Below are positions 21,583 through 28,889 of a stretch of 64,000 nt of DNA, in pieces. Location of the stretch: positions 1-64,000 of the forward strand of contig JAHCAU010000007.1 of the NCBI GenBank assembly GCA_019634715.1. Reading direction: 5' to 3'. This DNA comes from Lysobacter sp. (lineage in GTDB: Bacteria > Pseudomonadota > Gammaproteobacteria > Xanthomonadales > Xanthomonadaceae). The notes beneath the pieces were generated by a model. The model saw only the letters and a program-made list of their open reading frames with translations. It ran no database searches and was not told the origin of the DNA. The position numbers and the translations under genes were made by a program. The first letter of the stretch is position 1. Every line of letters starts with the position of its first letter.

Positions 21583-22502
21583 ACGCTCTCTTCGATCCCC
21601 GCCAGGTCCGTCGCGCCTTCTCGCGCGCGTCCGCCAGCTATGCCGATGCGGCGAAGCTGCAGCACGAAGTCGAAGCGCGCCTGCTCGAATCGCTCGACTT
21701 CTACGAAGAAGGCCGCGCCGCCGACGCGAAAGCGCCGGCCGTCGTCGTCGACCTCGGCTGCGGCCCCGGCAGTGCCGCGCGCGCAATGCAGCAGCGCTGG
21801 CCGAAGGCGCGCGTGCTCGCGCTCGACCTCGCCTTGCCGATGCTGCAGCAGCAGCCTGCAGAAGGCGGACTCGCGCGCACGCTGGCGCGCGTCGGTCTCG
21901 GCCAGCGCACGCCCGAGCGCCTCTGCGCAGACGCGCGCGCGCTGCCGCTGGCCGACCACAGCGTCGACCTGCTGTTCTCCAATCTCTGCCTGCAGTGGGT
22001 CGAGGATCTGCCGTCGGTGTTCGCCGGCATCCGCCGCGTGCTCAAGCCCAACGGCATGCTGATGATGTCCACCTTCGGCCCGGACACGTTGCATGAACTG
22101 CGCAGCGCCTTCGCCGAAGCCGACGCGGTCCCGCACGTCAGCCCCTTCGCCTCCATCGCGCAGGTCGGCGACGCGCTGATCTCCAGTGGTTTCCGCAACC
22201 CCGTGCTCGATCGCGACGAACTCGTCACCCGCTATCCCGACCTGCCCGCGCTGATGCGCGAACAGCGTGCCATCGGCGCCACCAATGCCCTGCACGCGCG
22301 ACGCCACACCCTCACCGGCAAGACCCGCTTCGCCGCCGCCGCCCGCGCCTACGAACAGTTCCGCCACCGCGATCAGCTGCCTGCCACCTGGGAAATCGTC
22401 ACCGCCCTCGCATGGGCGCCGGAACACGGCGTGCCGATCCGCGAAGGCGGCGAGGATGTCGCGCGATTCCCGGCGAGCGGAATTCCGGTCAGGCGGCGGT
22501 GA
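21579..22502 (+). CDS. bioC: malonyl-ACP O-methyltransferase
   Basis: A 307-residue SAM-dependent methyltransferase that masks malonyl-ACP to start pimelate synthesis. The SAM motif is VVDLGCGPGSAAR (about residue 50-62), preceded by the BioC signature VRRAFSRASASYADAAKLQHE. LPLADHSVDLLFSNLCLQW is motif II/III. It is the last gene of the biotin operon; the integron region begins about 55 bases later. Confidence 0.95.
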   Translation: MNALFDPRQVRRAFSRASASYADAAKLQHEVEARLLESLDFYEEGRAADAKAPAVVVDLGCGPGSAARAMQQRWPKARVLALDLALPMLQQQPAEGGLARTLARVGLGQRTPERLCADARALPLADHSVDLLFSNLCLQWVEDLPSVFAGIRRVLKPNGMLMMSTFGPDTLHELRSAFAEADAVPHVSPFASIAQVGDALISSGFRNPVLDRDELVTRYPDLPALMREQRAIGATNALHARRHTLTGKTRFAAAARAYEQFRHRDQLPATWEIVTALAWAPEHGVPIREGGEDVARFPASGIPVRRR

Positions 22503-22522
22503 GTCGAGAAGACCGAGCGTAG

Positions 22523-22549
22523 GGCGCAACCGCCGCAGGCGATTGCGCC
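22523..22549. repeat. short palindrome after the biotin operon
   Basis: GGCGCAACCGCC and GGCGATTGCGCC form an imperfect inverted repeat separated by three bases. It lies directly after bioC and before the end of the integrase pseudogene. It could be a REP-type unit or the operon terminator; no U-run is seen. Confidence 0.5.
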
Positions 22550-22558
22550 GGACGGATT

Positions 22559-23566
22559 TCAACGATCCAATGGGCTCAATACCGCCCCCGCGCCGCGATT
22601 GAGCACATGCGTGTAGATCTGCGTCGTCGTCACGTCCTTGTGCCCGAGCAGTTCCTACACCGTGCGGATGTCCGATCCCGATTCCAGAAGATGGGTCGCA
22701 AAGCAGTGTCGCAGCGTGTGCGGGCTGACCGGTTTGTCGATGCCGGCCGCGCGTGCAGCGGTGCGTACCGCACGTTGCAGCACGCTCTCATCCAGATGAT
22801 GACGTTTCTCGCGGCCATCGACCGGATCGATCCCCCGCCGCGATGCTGGAAACACGTACTGCCAGCAGAACGCACGCTCGGCGTGTCGGTACTTGCGCGC
22901 CAATGCGCCCGGAAGCGACACCGCGCCGAAACCGATCTCCAGGTCGCGCGCGTGCGTCACACGGACCTGTTCGATCTGTGCGTGCAGCGCGTCCCGCAAG
23001 GCAACTGGCAGTACGGTCTTGCGGTCCTTCCCGCCGTTGCCCTCGCGCACCACGATCTCCTTGCAGTCGAAATCGACATCCTTGATGCGCAGGCGCAGGC
23101 ACTCCATCAACCGCAAGCCGCTGCCGTACAGCAACCCGGCCATCAATGCTTCCCTTCCGTGGATCGCACGCAACAGCGCCGCCGTCTGTGCCCGGGACAG
23201 CACTACCGGCAGCCGTGGCGCACGCTTGGCCCGCACGATGCCCTCCTTCCAGGGCAACTCCAGTGCCAGTACCTCTCTGTAGAGAAACAGCAGTGCCGCA
23301 AGCGCCTGGTTCTGCGTGCTCGGTGCCACGCGTGCCTGCGTCGCCAGATCGCTGAGGAATCGTTCGACCTCTGCGCCGCCTAATTCACGTGGGTGTCGCA
23401 GGCTGTTGCAACGGATATACCGGCGGATCCAGTGCAGGTACGCCTGCTCCGTGCGCAAACTGTAGCGCTTAAGCCGCAATCGCCTGCGAACTTCGTCCAA
23501 CAGCCTGGGGCGTGGCGAGCTCTGTTCGTGCGCTCTTATGGAGGTATCGGAGTCTGCGGACGGCAT
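22559..23566 (-). pseudogene. intI: integron integrase IntI, amber-interrupted
   Basis: A tyrosine recombinase of the integron type. The box I Arg region (LLYGSGLRLMECLRLRIKDV), the box II HTLRHCFATHLLESGSDIRTV, and the IntI-only insertion (WQYVFPASRR, then KRHHLDESV) are all present. A TAG at 22655-22657 stands where IntI proteins normally have Gln in TVQELLGHKD. In frame after it, 31 more residues continue as [19 protein letters not shown], including the catalytic Tyr, to a TGA at 22559. So the catalytic Tyr is lost by one nonsense codon. With the codon restored the protein would be 335 residues, the normal IntI length. Confidence 0.93.
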
Positions 23567-23611
23567 TAGGCTGCAACCATGCGGGATAACACCGGCATCT
23601 TGCGGATTCAC

Positions 23612-23737
23612 ACAAACGGTTCTATCGGCGAAAGCCGTTGATCTGTGTAGTAAAAGCCTGATTGACGGTGGCCGGCAGCCGTGGGCAGAATCAGCGCTAC
23701 GCCCCGAGTTGGGGTCTAATCGTAGTTAGAGGGCAGG
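23612..23737 (+). promoter_or_regulatory. attI-like region with crossover GTTAGAG
   Basis: The stretch between the integrase start and the first cassette gene. The likely recombination point is GTTAGAG at 23725-23731, close to the GTTRRRY core of integron sites (last base differs). The cassette ATG follows 6 bases later, as is usual for a first cassette. A short inverted repeat (ACGGTTCTATCGGCGAAAGC) lies upstream. Confidence 0.65.
23662..23691 (+). promoter_or_regulatory. candidate cassette promoter Pc
   Basis: TTGACG (23662-23667), an 18-base spacer and CAGAAT (23686-23691) point into the cassettes. Position and direction fit an integron Pc promoter in the attI region. Confidence 0.5.
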
Positions 23738-24064
23738 ATGCGGCTATCTCTCGTTTTTGTGCTTGCGACGTTGTTGGCGTCCTGCATCTCCATTCCAGGT
23801 GACGGGATTGTCCGTGTCACGGGAGAAATAGTCGCCACAGAGGAGGTGGAAACTTCTTGTGTGCTTTCGCTTTTAGATGCGCAGGATCAATCAAGGCAAC
23901 TAGACACAAAATTTGTCTCAGGTAAGTTTGCAGTCAATTTTATGGTTCCGCCCAAACCTAAGAGCTACGTTGTAGGTTTGTCATGCAATGATGCTTCTCT
24001 CGGCACCATGGTGGTCAATAGGCCGCAAAAACAGGCCGCTGACTTTGGTCGGGTTGCCCTCTAA
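23738..24064 (+). CDS. cassette 1: small lipoprotein of unknown function
   Basis: A 108-residue protein with a lipoprotein signal (RLSLVFVLATLLASC, lipobox LASC, Cys16). The mature part is about 90 residues, mostly beta-prone (VRVTGEIVATEEVETSCVL), with two further Cys. I do not recognise a family. Base use is clearly AT-richer than the neighbouring core genes. The ATG lies just after the attI-like crossover, and the stop codon runs into the attC start (CTCTAAC), the normal design of an integron gene cassette. Confidence 0.75.
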   Translation: MRLSLVFVLATLLASCISIPGDGIVRVTGEIVATEEVETSCVLSLLDAQDQSRQLDTKFVSGKFAVNFMVPPKPKSYVVGLSCNDASLGTMVVNRPQKQAADFGRVAL

Positions 24065-24071
24065 CAATTCA
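24059..24071 (+). other. left fragment of cassette 1 attC site
   Basis: CTCTAACAATTCA is the R''-side start of an attC site, overlapping the stop codon. The rest of the site lies 1.37 kb away at 25446-25492, split off by the inserted IS element. Confidence 0.75.
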
Positions 24072-24083
24072 CCTATGGACTCC

Positions 24084-24349
24084 TCACGCAAGCACCGCTC
24101 ATCGGCTGTTTGAACGACACTGATCATCGGCAAAGCGGAACGGTTGCATTCGCCTATCCGGCTTTTCGATGGGCGCGCAGCGCCCGAGCCATCATGAAAG
24201 TCGCGAAGCGGCGCCTGGCGTTCAAGCGACCTCGAAGGTCGGAATTGTTATCGGCGTTGCCCGCTTCGGGACCGTGCCCGATGCCATGATCGTGATCGTT
24301 CTGCAGCTTGTGACTGGCCTTGCGTTGAACGGTTGTGGAACAGATCAAT
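24084..24349 (-). ncRNA. candidate bridge RNA region of the IS element
   Basis: 266 bases with no gene, 3' of the transposase and inside the element. In IS110-family elements a structured bridge RNA comes from the long non-coding end, and in the IS1111 subgroup that end is 3' of the transposase. Local hairpins are visible, for example CGACCTCGAAGGTCG near 24229 and GGGCGCGCAGCGCCCG near 24171. The exact RNA ends cannot be read from sequence alone. Confidence 0.5.
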
Positions 24350-25408
24350 TCAGTGCGCGACAGGCGCCGCGCTGACGTGATTGCCATCGAAGGATTTGCC
24401 GTCGCGGGTCATCGCCCACAGCCGCCGGGCGAGCTTGTTCGCCAGTGCCACAGCGGCCCTGTTGTGGCCACGTCGCTCGGCGACCTCCAGCGCCCAGGTC
24501 TGGAATCGATCCAGTGCCTGTCCGCGCTTGCGCCGCAGCAATGCGGCGCACAGCGCAGACCGCGCGCCGTGAATCAGCAGCGTGCGCAGGTACGGATCAC
24601 CACGCTTGGTGATGCTGCCCAGTTGGCGCTTTCGGCCTGACGAGTGCTCACGCGGTGTCAGCCCGAGCCAGGCGGCGAAGTGTCGCCCGCTGGCAAAGCG
24701 ATGCAGATCGCCGGCGCTGGCCGAGATCGCCGTCGCTGTCAGCACGCCGACGCCCGGCACCTGCTGGTGACGACGACTGTCGGCGTCTCGGCTTGCGAAT
24801 GTTGCGAGCTTCAGCTCGATGTCGTGCATCATCGTTTCGAGTGCATCGATCTGATCGAGCAGGGTCGACAAGGTGTCGCGCAATGACATGGGCAACGCGT
24901 TGTCGCCATCGGCCAGCGCATCGTGCACGGCAGGCTTTACCTTCGCAGCGCCAAGCGGAATGGCGACGCCGAACTCGCGCAGGACACCGCGCAGCAGGTT
25001 CAGCAATGATGTCCGCTGCGCCTTGAGTCGTTCGCGCACCCGATGCTGCGCCTGCACGCCCTGCTGGTCCGGCGTCTTGATCGCCACCGATGCGATCTGC
25101 CCGCAGCGGTCAGCTTCGAGGATGCCTGCGGCATCGGCGCGATCGGTTTTGTTGCCCTGCACATAGGGCTTCACCGACCGCGCCGGCAGCAGGCGTGCTG
25201 CGTGACCCTGTGCCTGGAATACGCGCGCCCAGTGGTGCGCGCTACCGCAGGCTTCCATCACCACCCGCAACGGCGGCCGGTTCGCCAGGCAGCGGGAGAA
25301 TGCGCTGCGGGACAACCGCTTGCGCTCGATGATGCGTCCGCATGCATCGGCAAAGGCCAGTTCAAAGACATCCTTTGCAAGGTCGATCGCGACGGTAGTA
25401 GCATCCAT
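24350..25408 (-). CDS. IS110/IS1111 family transposase
   Basis: A 352-residue DEDD-type recombinase. The N-terminal domain has VAIDLAKDVFELAF (first Asp), VVMEACGSAHHW (Glu) and GNKTDRADAAGI (Asp pair). The C-terminal Tnp_20-type domain has VPGVGVLTATAISAS, FAAWLGLTPREHSSG and GDPYLRTLLIHGA; the Ser is conserved. The start at 25408 has GGAG 9 bases upstream; an ATG at 25438 falls inside the terminal repeat. The gene looks intact, so the element may be active. Confidence 0.93.
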   Translation of the reverse strand: MDATTVAIDLAKDVFELAFADACGRIIERKRLSRSAFSRCLANRPPLRVVMEACGSAHHWARVFQAQGHAARLLPARSVKPYVQGNKTDRADAAGILEADRCGQIASVAIKTPDQQGVQAQHRVRERLKAQRTSLLNLLRGVLREFGVAIPLGAAKVKPAVHDALADGDNALPMSLRDTLSTLLDQIDALETMMHDIELKLATFASRDADSRRHQQVPGVGVLTATAISASAGDLHRFASGRHFAAWLGLTPREHSSGRKRQLGSITKRGDPYLRTLLIHGARSALCAALLRRKRGQALDRFQTWALEVAERRGHNRAAVALANKLARRLWAMTRDGKSFDGNHVSAAPVAH

Positions 25409-25445
25409 GACGGCGGGCTCCGGTGATTGGGAGTCCATTTCAGCA

Positions 25446-25492
25446 TTCAAGCCGATGCCGCTTCGCGGCACGGCTTAATTCAGGCGTTAGGC
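25446..25492 (+). other. right fragment of cassette 1 attC site
   Basis: A textbook attC right part. AAGCCG and CGGCTT form the outer stem, TGCCG-CTTCG-CGGCA the inner hairpin, and it ends in the crossover site GTTAGGC (25486-25492). Together with 24059-24071 it makes one complete attC. Confidence 0.88.
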
Positions 25493-25501
25493 GCTTACAT
25501 C

Positions 25502-25771
25502 GTGAACAAAGCCCAGTTCCGGCAGACCATCATCAGCACTGGGGCAGTCGGCGCCGTGTTCGGCATTCTTCCTGTACTTGGCGCCTTTGCCTGGCGCTCA
25601 GAGTACAGTCGCAATCCCGGTCCGCCACCCTCATTATTCTCGCTAGCATTTGATCTTGGCTTAGTCTTTATCGCCAGTGTTGCGTTCTGCATCTTGTTCT
25701 TCGGCTTACTACCAATGGCCGTTCAACATTGCTTCGTTTGGGCGGTGCGTCGCTGGACCGGACGCGCCTAA
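25502..25771 (+). CDS. cassette 2: small two-helix membrane protein
   Basis: An 89-residue protein starting at GTG, 9 bases after the GTTAGGC crossover. Two hydrophobic segments (ISTGAVGAVFGILPVLGAFA and LGLVFIASVAFCILFFGLLP) flank a short polar loop, so it should be an inner-membrane protein. I do not recognise a family. The frame stays open upstream to 25427, but that part is attC and IS DNA. The TAA stop overlaps GCCTAAC, the start of its own attC. Confidence 0.7.
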   Translation: MNKAQFRQTIISTGAVGAVFGILPVLGAFAWRSEYSRNPGPPPSLFSLAFDLGLVFIASVAFCILFFGLLPMAVQHCFVWAVRRWTGRA

Positions 25772-25778
25772 CAATTCA
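25766..25778 (+). other. left fragment of cassette 2 attC site
   Basis: GCCTAAC (25766-25772) fits the RYYYAAC core, followed by AATTCA. The site breaks off at exactly the same base as the cassette 1 attC and continues into IS DNA. Its right half is not found in the window. Confidence 0.8.
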
Positions 25779-26067
25779 CCTATGGACTCCTCACGCAAGC
25801 ACCGCTCATCGGCTGTTTGAACGACACTGATCATCGGCAAAGCGGAACGGTTGCATTCGCCTATCCGGCTTTTCGATGGGCGCGCAGCGCCCGGGCCATC
25901 ATGAAAGTCGCGAAGCGGCGCCTGGCGTTCAAGCGACCTCGAAGGTCGGAATTGTTATCGGCGTTGCCCGCTTCGGGACCGTGCCCGATGCCATGATCGT
26001 GATCGTTCTGCAGCTTGTGACTGGCCTTGCGTTGAACGGTTGTGGAACAGATCAATTCAGTGCGCGA
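25779..26067 (-). mobile_element. truncated copy of the IS1111-type element (non-coding end only)
   Basis: With the preceding attC bases, this stretch (25769-26067) repeats 24062-24360 over 299 bases with one mismatch (24187 A, 25894 G). It holds the subterminal repeat ATGGACTCC (25782-25790), the whole non-coding end and the last three transposase codons, then stops abruptly at the RAYT-associated repeats. So it carries the candidate bridge RNA region without a transposase. The near identity suggests a recent event. Confidence 0.88.
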
Positions 26068-26070
26068 TAA

Positions 26071-26105
26071 GAAGAACTAGGACGAAGAACTAGGACACCC
26101 ACTTT
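26071..26105. repeat. tandem 13-mer and REP-like unit downstream of RAYT gene
   Basis: GAAGAACTAGGAC occurs twice in perfect tandem (26071-26083, 26084-26096) and runs into ACACCCACTTTTCC. Read on the other strand this is GTGGGTGTCCTAGTTCT, matching the repeat unit in the array upstream of the RAYT gene, so the gene is bracketed by related units. Confidence 0.75.
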
Positions 26106-26246
26106 TCCTCTTCCTGATGCACCATGACGGGGAAAGCACGGCGCACCCACATCTTCCCTGCCGATCCGGGCGGTGAAGATGGAACAGAGCCGGCCATCGT
26201 CCACGCGTCATCCTCCCCTTCGGGCAATATTCCTTCTCTCGACATC

Positions 26247-27203
26247 TCATTCGAGCGTCAATGCAAACCGGACACCCTTCAGCCACTGCTGCCCCAGCCT
26301 TTCGGCGATGGCGACCAGATCTTGTGCCGAACCGACTGCGCGATGCCAGCCGCTGCCAAATCCGGCAACCCGAGCAGTCCAGCGCTTCTCGTCGTGGTCG
26401 ATGATGGAGAGGATCGCGGGTGCATCGGGAGTGACGCGCCCGCGCTTGCCGGGCGCCAGCTGTCGGCCGGTCCAGTCGAGGATCTGCAGATAATCAGCGG
26501 TGGTGATGTCGACGGTGGGGCGCAGGCTGCCGGCCACGGGTTCGAGTGATGCCGTCAGCTGCGCTGGATTCACCGTGACCTCTGCAGCACGTACCACCAC
26601 GCTCGTATGGACGGAGTTCTCCAGTCGATCCACCATGCCGGCGCGGATCGGATTCAGATCGACATAGGCCATCGCGGCGAGGATCGCGCGTTCGTCGCAC
26701 AGTGCCTGGCATTTGTAGCGACCCTCCCAGAATCGCCCCTTGCAGCCGTCCTCGCGATTGGCGCGACGTGCGATCGGCTCGACCAGGCAGCGCATCAGCC
26801 AGGAGAGGTTGCCGAGGCGGTCGCGCAGCGTCTCGATCCGAGCAGGATCCCCCAGCAACCGCAGGCGCTTCGCCTCGATCGCCGCGTCGCTGTCCTCGCG
26901 GGGCGGGAACAGGCGGAGCCAGCGCGCGGCGACCTCGTCATCGTTCCAGCGCAGCGTTTCGGACGGATCGATGCGCAGCACGAGATGCAGGTGATTGCTC
27001 ATCACGGCATACGCATCGATCGCGACGGCGAAGCACTCGGCAACGAGCCGGATGCGCTGTTCGATCCAGCCCCGACGATGCTCGAAGGATTGTCCGGTGT
27101 AGTCATCAATGCCGCAGAGGAAGGCGCGCCGCACGCAGCGCTGGACGCAGTGGAAGGCGCCGGGGCTGTGCAGCGGTGCGATGTGGGAGCGGGGCCGGGC
27201 CAT
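26247..27203 (-). CDS. REP-associated tyrosine transposase (RAYT)
   Basis: A 318-residue protein with the IS200-like Y1 transposase domain. The metal-binding HLHLVLRI (HUH-type) is near residue 71-78, preceded by DAYAVMSNH, and KGRFWEGRYKCQAL and AAMAYVDLNPIRAGM are typical RAYT wording. These single-copy genes are thought to move or maintain REP sequences. The start ATG lies at the conserved N-terminus. REP-like units flank it on both sides. It has cut into the right side of the integron. Confidence 0.9.
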   Translation of the reverse strand: MARPRSHIAPLHSPGAFHCVQRCVRRAFLCGIDDYTGQSFEHRRGWIEQRIRLVAECFAVAIDAYAVMSNHLHLVLRIDPSETLRWNDDEVAARWLRLFPPREDSDAAIEAKRLRLLGDPARIETLRDRLGNLSWLMRCLVEPIARRANREDGCKGRFWEGRYKCQALCDERAILAAMAYVDLNPIRAGMVDRLENSVHTSVVVRAAEVTVNPAQLTASLEPVAGSLRPTVDITTADYLQILDWTGRQLAPGKRGRVTPDAPAILSIIDHDEKRWTARVAGFGSGWHRAVGSAQDLVAIAERLGQQWLKGVRFALTLE

Positions 27204-27277
27204 GGCCCAGTGTTGCTCAGCTGGAGCGGGCGAGATGTCAGGGAACTGCTGAGGCGGGTGTAGGGGAAGTCCGAGTT

Positions 27278-27475
27278 GTGGGTGTCCAGGTTCTGCCCTT
27301 CCAGGTTCTGCCCGGAATTGTGGGTGTCCTGGTTCCGTCCGCTGGTTCCGTCCGGTTCGAATTGTGGGTGTCCAGGTTCTGTCCAGGTTCTGCGCAGGTT
27401 CTGCGTCCAGGTTCTGCCCAGGTTCTGCCCTCCGTCCAGGTTCTGGCCCTCCCGATTCTGCCCCTGACAGCAGGC
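27278..27475 (+). repeat. degenerate REP-like array upstream of RAYT gene
   Basis: Three units begin GTGGGTGTCC at 27278, 27320 and 27364 (42-44 bases apart), each followed by one or more copies of CCAGGTTCTG or GGTTCCG. Further CCAGGTTCTG copies continue to about 27450. No unique spacers lie between them, so this is not a CRISPR array. Open frames through it are low-complexity and not real genes. Confidence 0.8.
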
Positions 27476-27585
27476 CTCGGCCTTCGGCGACGCATGCGGG
27501 AATGGCGTAACATCGAAGCCTCCTGCCAGCGGTGCGGGACGCAGGTCATTCCTTTCGTCGAGCGAATCACGCCGGGAGCGTGCGC

Positions 27586-27984
27586 ATGCGCAGGACCTAT
27601 CGCGGCAGCTGTCATTGCGGTGCGGTGACGTTCGAGGCCGACCTCGACCTGACCCAGCCGTCGTATCGCTGCAACTGCTCGATCTGCCGACGCACGCGCT
27701 TCTGGCCGGCGGTGGCGATGCCCGCGGCGTTCCGCCTGCTCGGCGGAGAGGACGATCTCGTCGAATACCTGTTCCACAGCCGCAGGAACAAGCATTATTT
27801 CTGCCGGCATTGCGGCGTGCGTCCGTTCGGCATCGGCACGGACACGCCGGTGGGCGTGATGTACGGCGTGAACATCGGCTGCCTGGAGGACGTGCCCGAG
27901 GAGACGCTGGCGGCGATTCCGATCACGCATGTCGACGGCCTGCACGATCGTTTCGCGTCGCCGCAATACACGGCGCACCTCTAG
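27586..27984 (+). CDS. GFA family (glutathione-dependent formaldehyde-activating-like) protein
   Basis: A 132-residue zinc protein of the GFA/CENP-V fold. The metal-binding cysteines are in GSCHCGAVTFEA, YRCNCSICRRT and YFCRHCGVRPF. GGGAG lies about 8 bases before the chosen ATG. Family members have been linked to glutathione conjugates of formaldehyde, but many have no known activity. A cupin gene follows by 25 bases. Confidence 0.88.
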   Translation: MRRTYRGSCHCGAVTFEADLDLTQPSYRCNCSICRRTRFWPAVAMPAAFRLLGGEDDLVEYLFHSRRNKHYFCRHCGVRPFGIGTDTPVGVMYGVNIGCLEDVPEETLAAIPITHVDGLHDRFASPQYTAHL

Positions 27985-28009
27985 CGAGACACGGGGACAG
28001 GACATCGCC

Positions 28010-28426
28010 ATGGACTCAGACGCACGCGCGCCGCTCGTCCTCGCACCCGGCGAAGGCCGGGCCTATCCGATGGGCGGCATCTCCGCCGTGTTCAAGGCCG
28101 ATGGCGGCGAAACCGCCGGCGCCTATTCGATCTCGGAATGGTGGCTGGAGCCGGACACGCAGGGTCCCGGCGCGCATGCGCATCCCGAGGACGACGTGTT
28201 CTACGTCATCGAAGGCGTGATGAGCTTCCTGGTCGACGGCGCGTGGATCGATGCGCCGCGCGGCACGTTCGTGCTGGTGCCCGGCGGCGCGACGCACGAT
28301 TTCGAGAATCGCGGGAAGGTCCGAGCAGGCGTGCTGAACCTGTCGATTCCAGGCAACTTCGAACGTCACATGCCGGACATCGCCGCCTGGTTCGCCGAGC
28401 ACCCGCCTGGCCGTGCCGGCGGATGA
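28010..28426 (+). CDS. cupin domain protein
   Basis: A 138-residue single-domain cupin. Motif 1 is GAHAHPEDDVFYVIEGVMSFLVDG (two His and a Glu as metal ligands), and motif 2 is GTFVLVPGGATHDFENRG (third His). It likely binds a divalent metal; the reaction cannot be told. It follows the GFA gene closely and is probably co-transcribed. Confidence 0.87.
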   Translation: MDSDARAPLVLAPGEGRAYPMGGISAVFKADGGETAGAYSISEWWLEPDTQGPGAHAHPEDDVFYVIEGVMSFLVDGAWIDAPRGTFVLVPGGATHDFENRGKVRAGVLNLSIPGNFERHMPDIAAWFAEHPPGRAGG

Positions 28427-28436
28427 CGGCGGCGCT

Positions 28437-28862
28437 TCATCCCACCTGCGCGATCCAGTCCTGCAGGTTGTAGTAGTTCGTGACCCGCGCGATGCGGCCA
28501 TCGCGGACCTCGAAGAAGGCGCCGCCGGGCAGGACGTAGGTCTGCCCGTTCGCGGGTGGCAGGCCCGCGTCGTCGGCAAGGTACTCGCCATGCACCATGT
28601 ACTCGGCGGCGGCGCGGCTGCCGTCGGGCGAGGCCATCACCACGATGTCGCGCAGCTGCTCGCGGTAGCAGCGGTCCATGCGCGCCATGAACGCGGCGAA
28701 GGCATCGCGGCCGATCTCGCGCGCGCCCTGGTTGAGGTCGTGGGCCACGTCGTCGGTGAGCAGGGCCAGCATCGCCTCGCGGTCGCCGCGATTGAAGGCG
28801 GCGTAGTAGGCGAGCACCAGTTCGGTGCTGCGGTCGTGGGCACGGGTGCCGTCGATGATCAT
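28437..28862 (-). CDS. NTF2-like / ketosteroid isomerase-related protein
   Basis: A 141-residue protein of the SnoaL/NTF2 fold. ELVLAYYAAFNRGDREAMLALLTDDVAHDLNQG and GGAFFEVRDGRIARVTNYYNLQDWI are typical of ketosteroid isomerase-related proteins. The substrate is unknown. It is convergent with the cupin gene (10 bases between) and lies 27 bases downstream of the YdcF gene. Confidence 0.85.
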   Translation of the reverse strand: MIIDGTRAHDRSTELVLAYYAAFNRGDREAMLALLTDDVAHDLNQGAREIGRDAFAAFMARMDRCYREQLRDIVVMASPDGSRAAAEYMVHGEYLADDAGLPPANGQTYVLPGGAFFEVRDGRIARVTNYYNLQDWIAQVG

Positions 28863-28889
28863 GCGGAACTCCAGGGGGGCAATACCGTG

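Larger units (their letters stand above)
24072..25445 (-). mobile_element. IS110-family (IS1111-type) element inserted in attC
   Basis: About 1.37 kb, with ends inferred from the split attC site. A 9-base subterminal inverted repeat ATGGACTCC lies at 24075-24083 and, inverted, at 25430-25438. There is one transposase gene on the minus strand and a long non-coding end on its 3' side, the layout of the IS1111 subgroup. Joining 24071 to 25446 rebuilds a normal attC of about 60 bases. A group of IS1111 elements is known to target attC sites, and this looks like a member. No target duplication is evident. Confidence 0.85.

Noticed and set aside
24154..24387. 77-codon frame in the IS non-coding end, repeated in the second copy
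   Set aside because: It overlaps the predicted structured RNA region, lacks a ribosome site and shows no family; its presence in both copies follows from DNA identity.
27276..27467. 63-codon frame of RFCP/QVL repeats
   Set aside because: It is the translation of the CCAGGTTCTG array, not a gene.
27278..27475. Possible CRISPR array
   Set aside because: Repeats are short, degenerate and irregular, without unique spacers and without cas genes; better explained as REP-like units of the RAYT gene.
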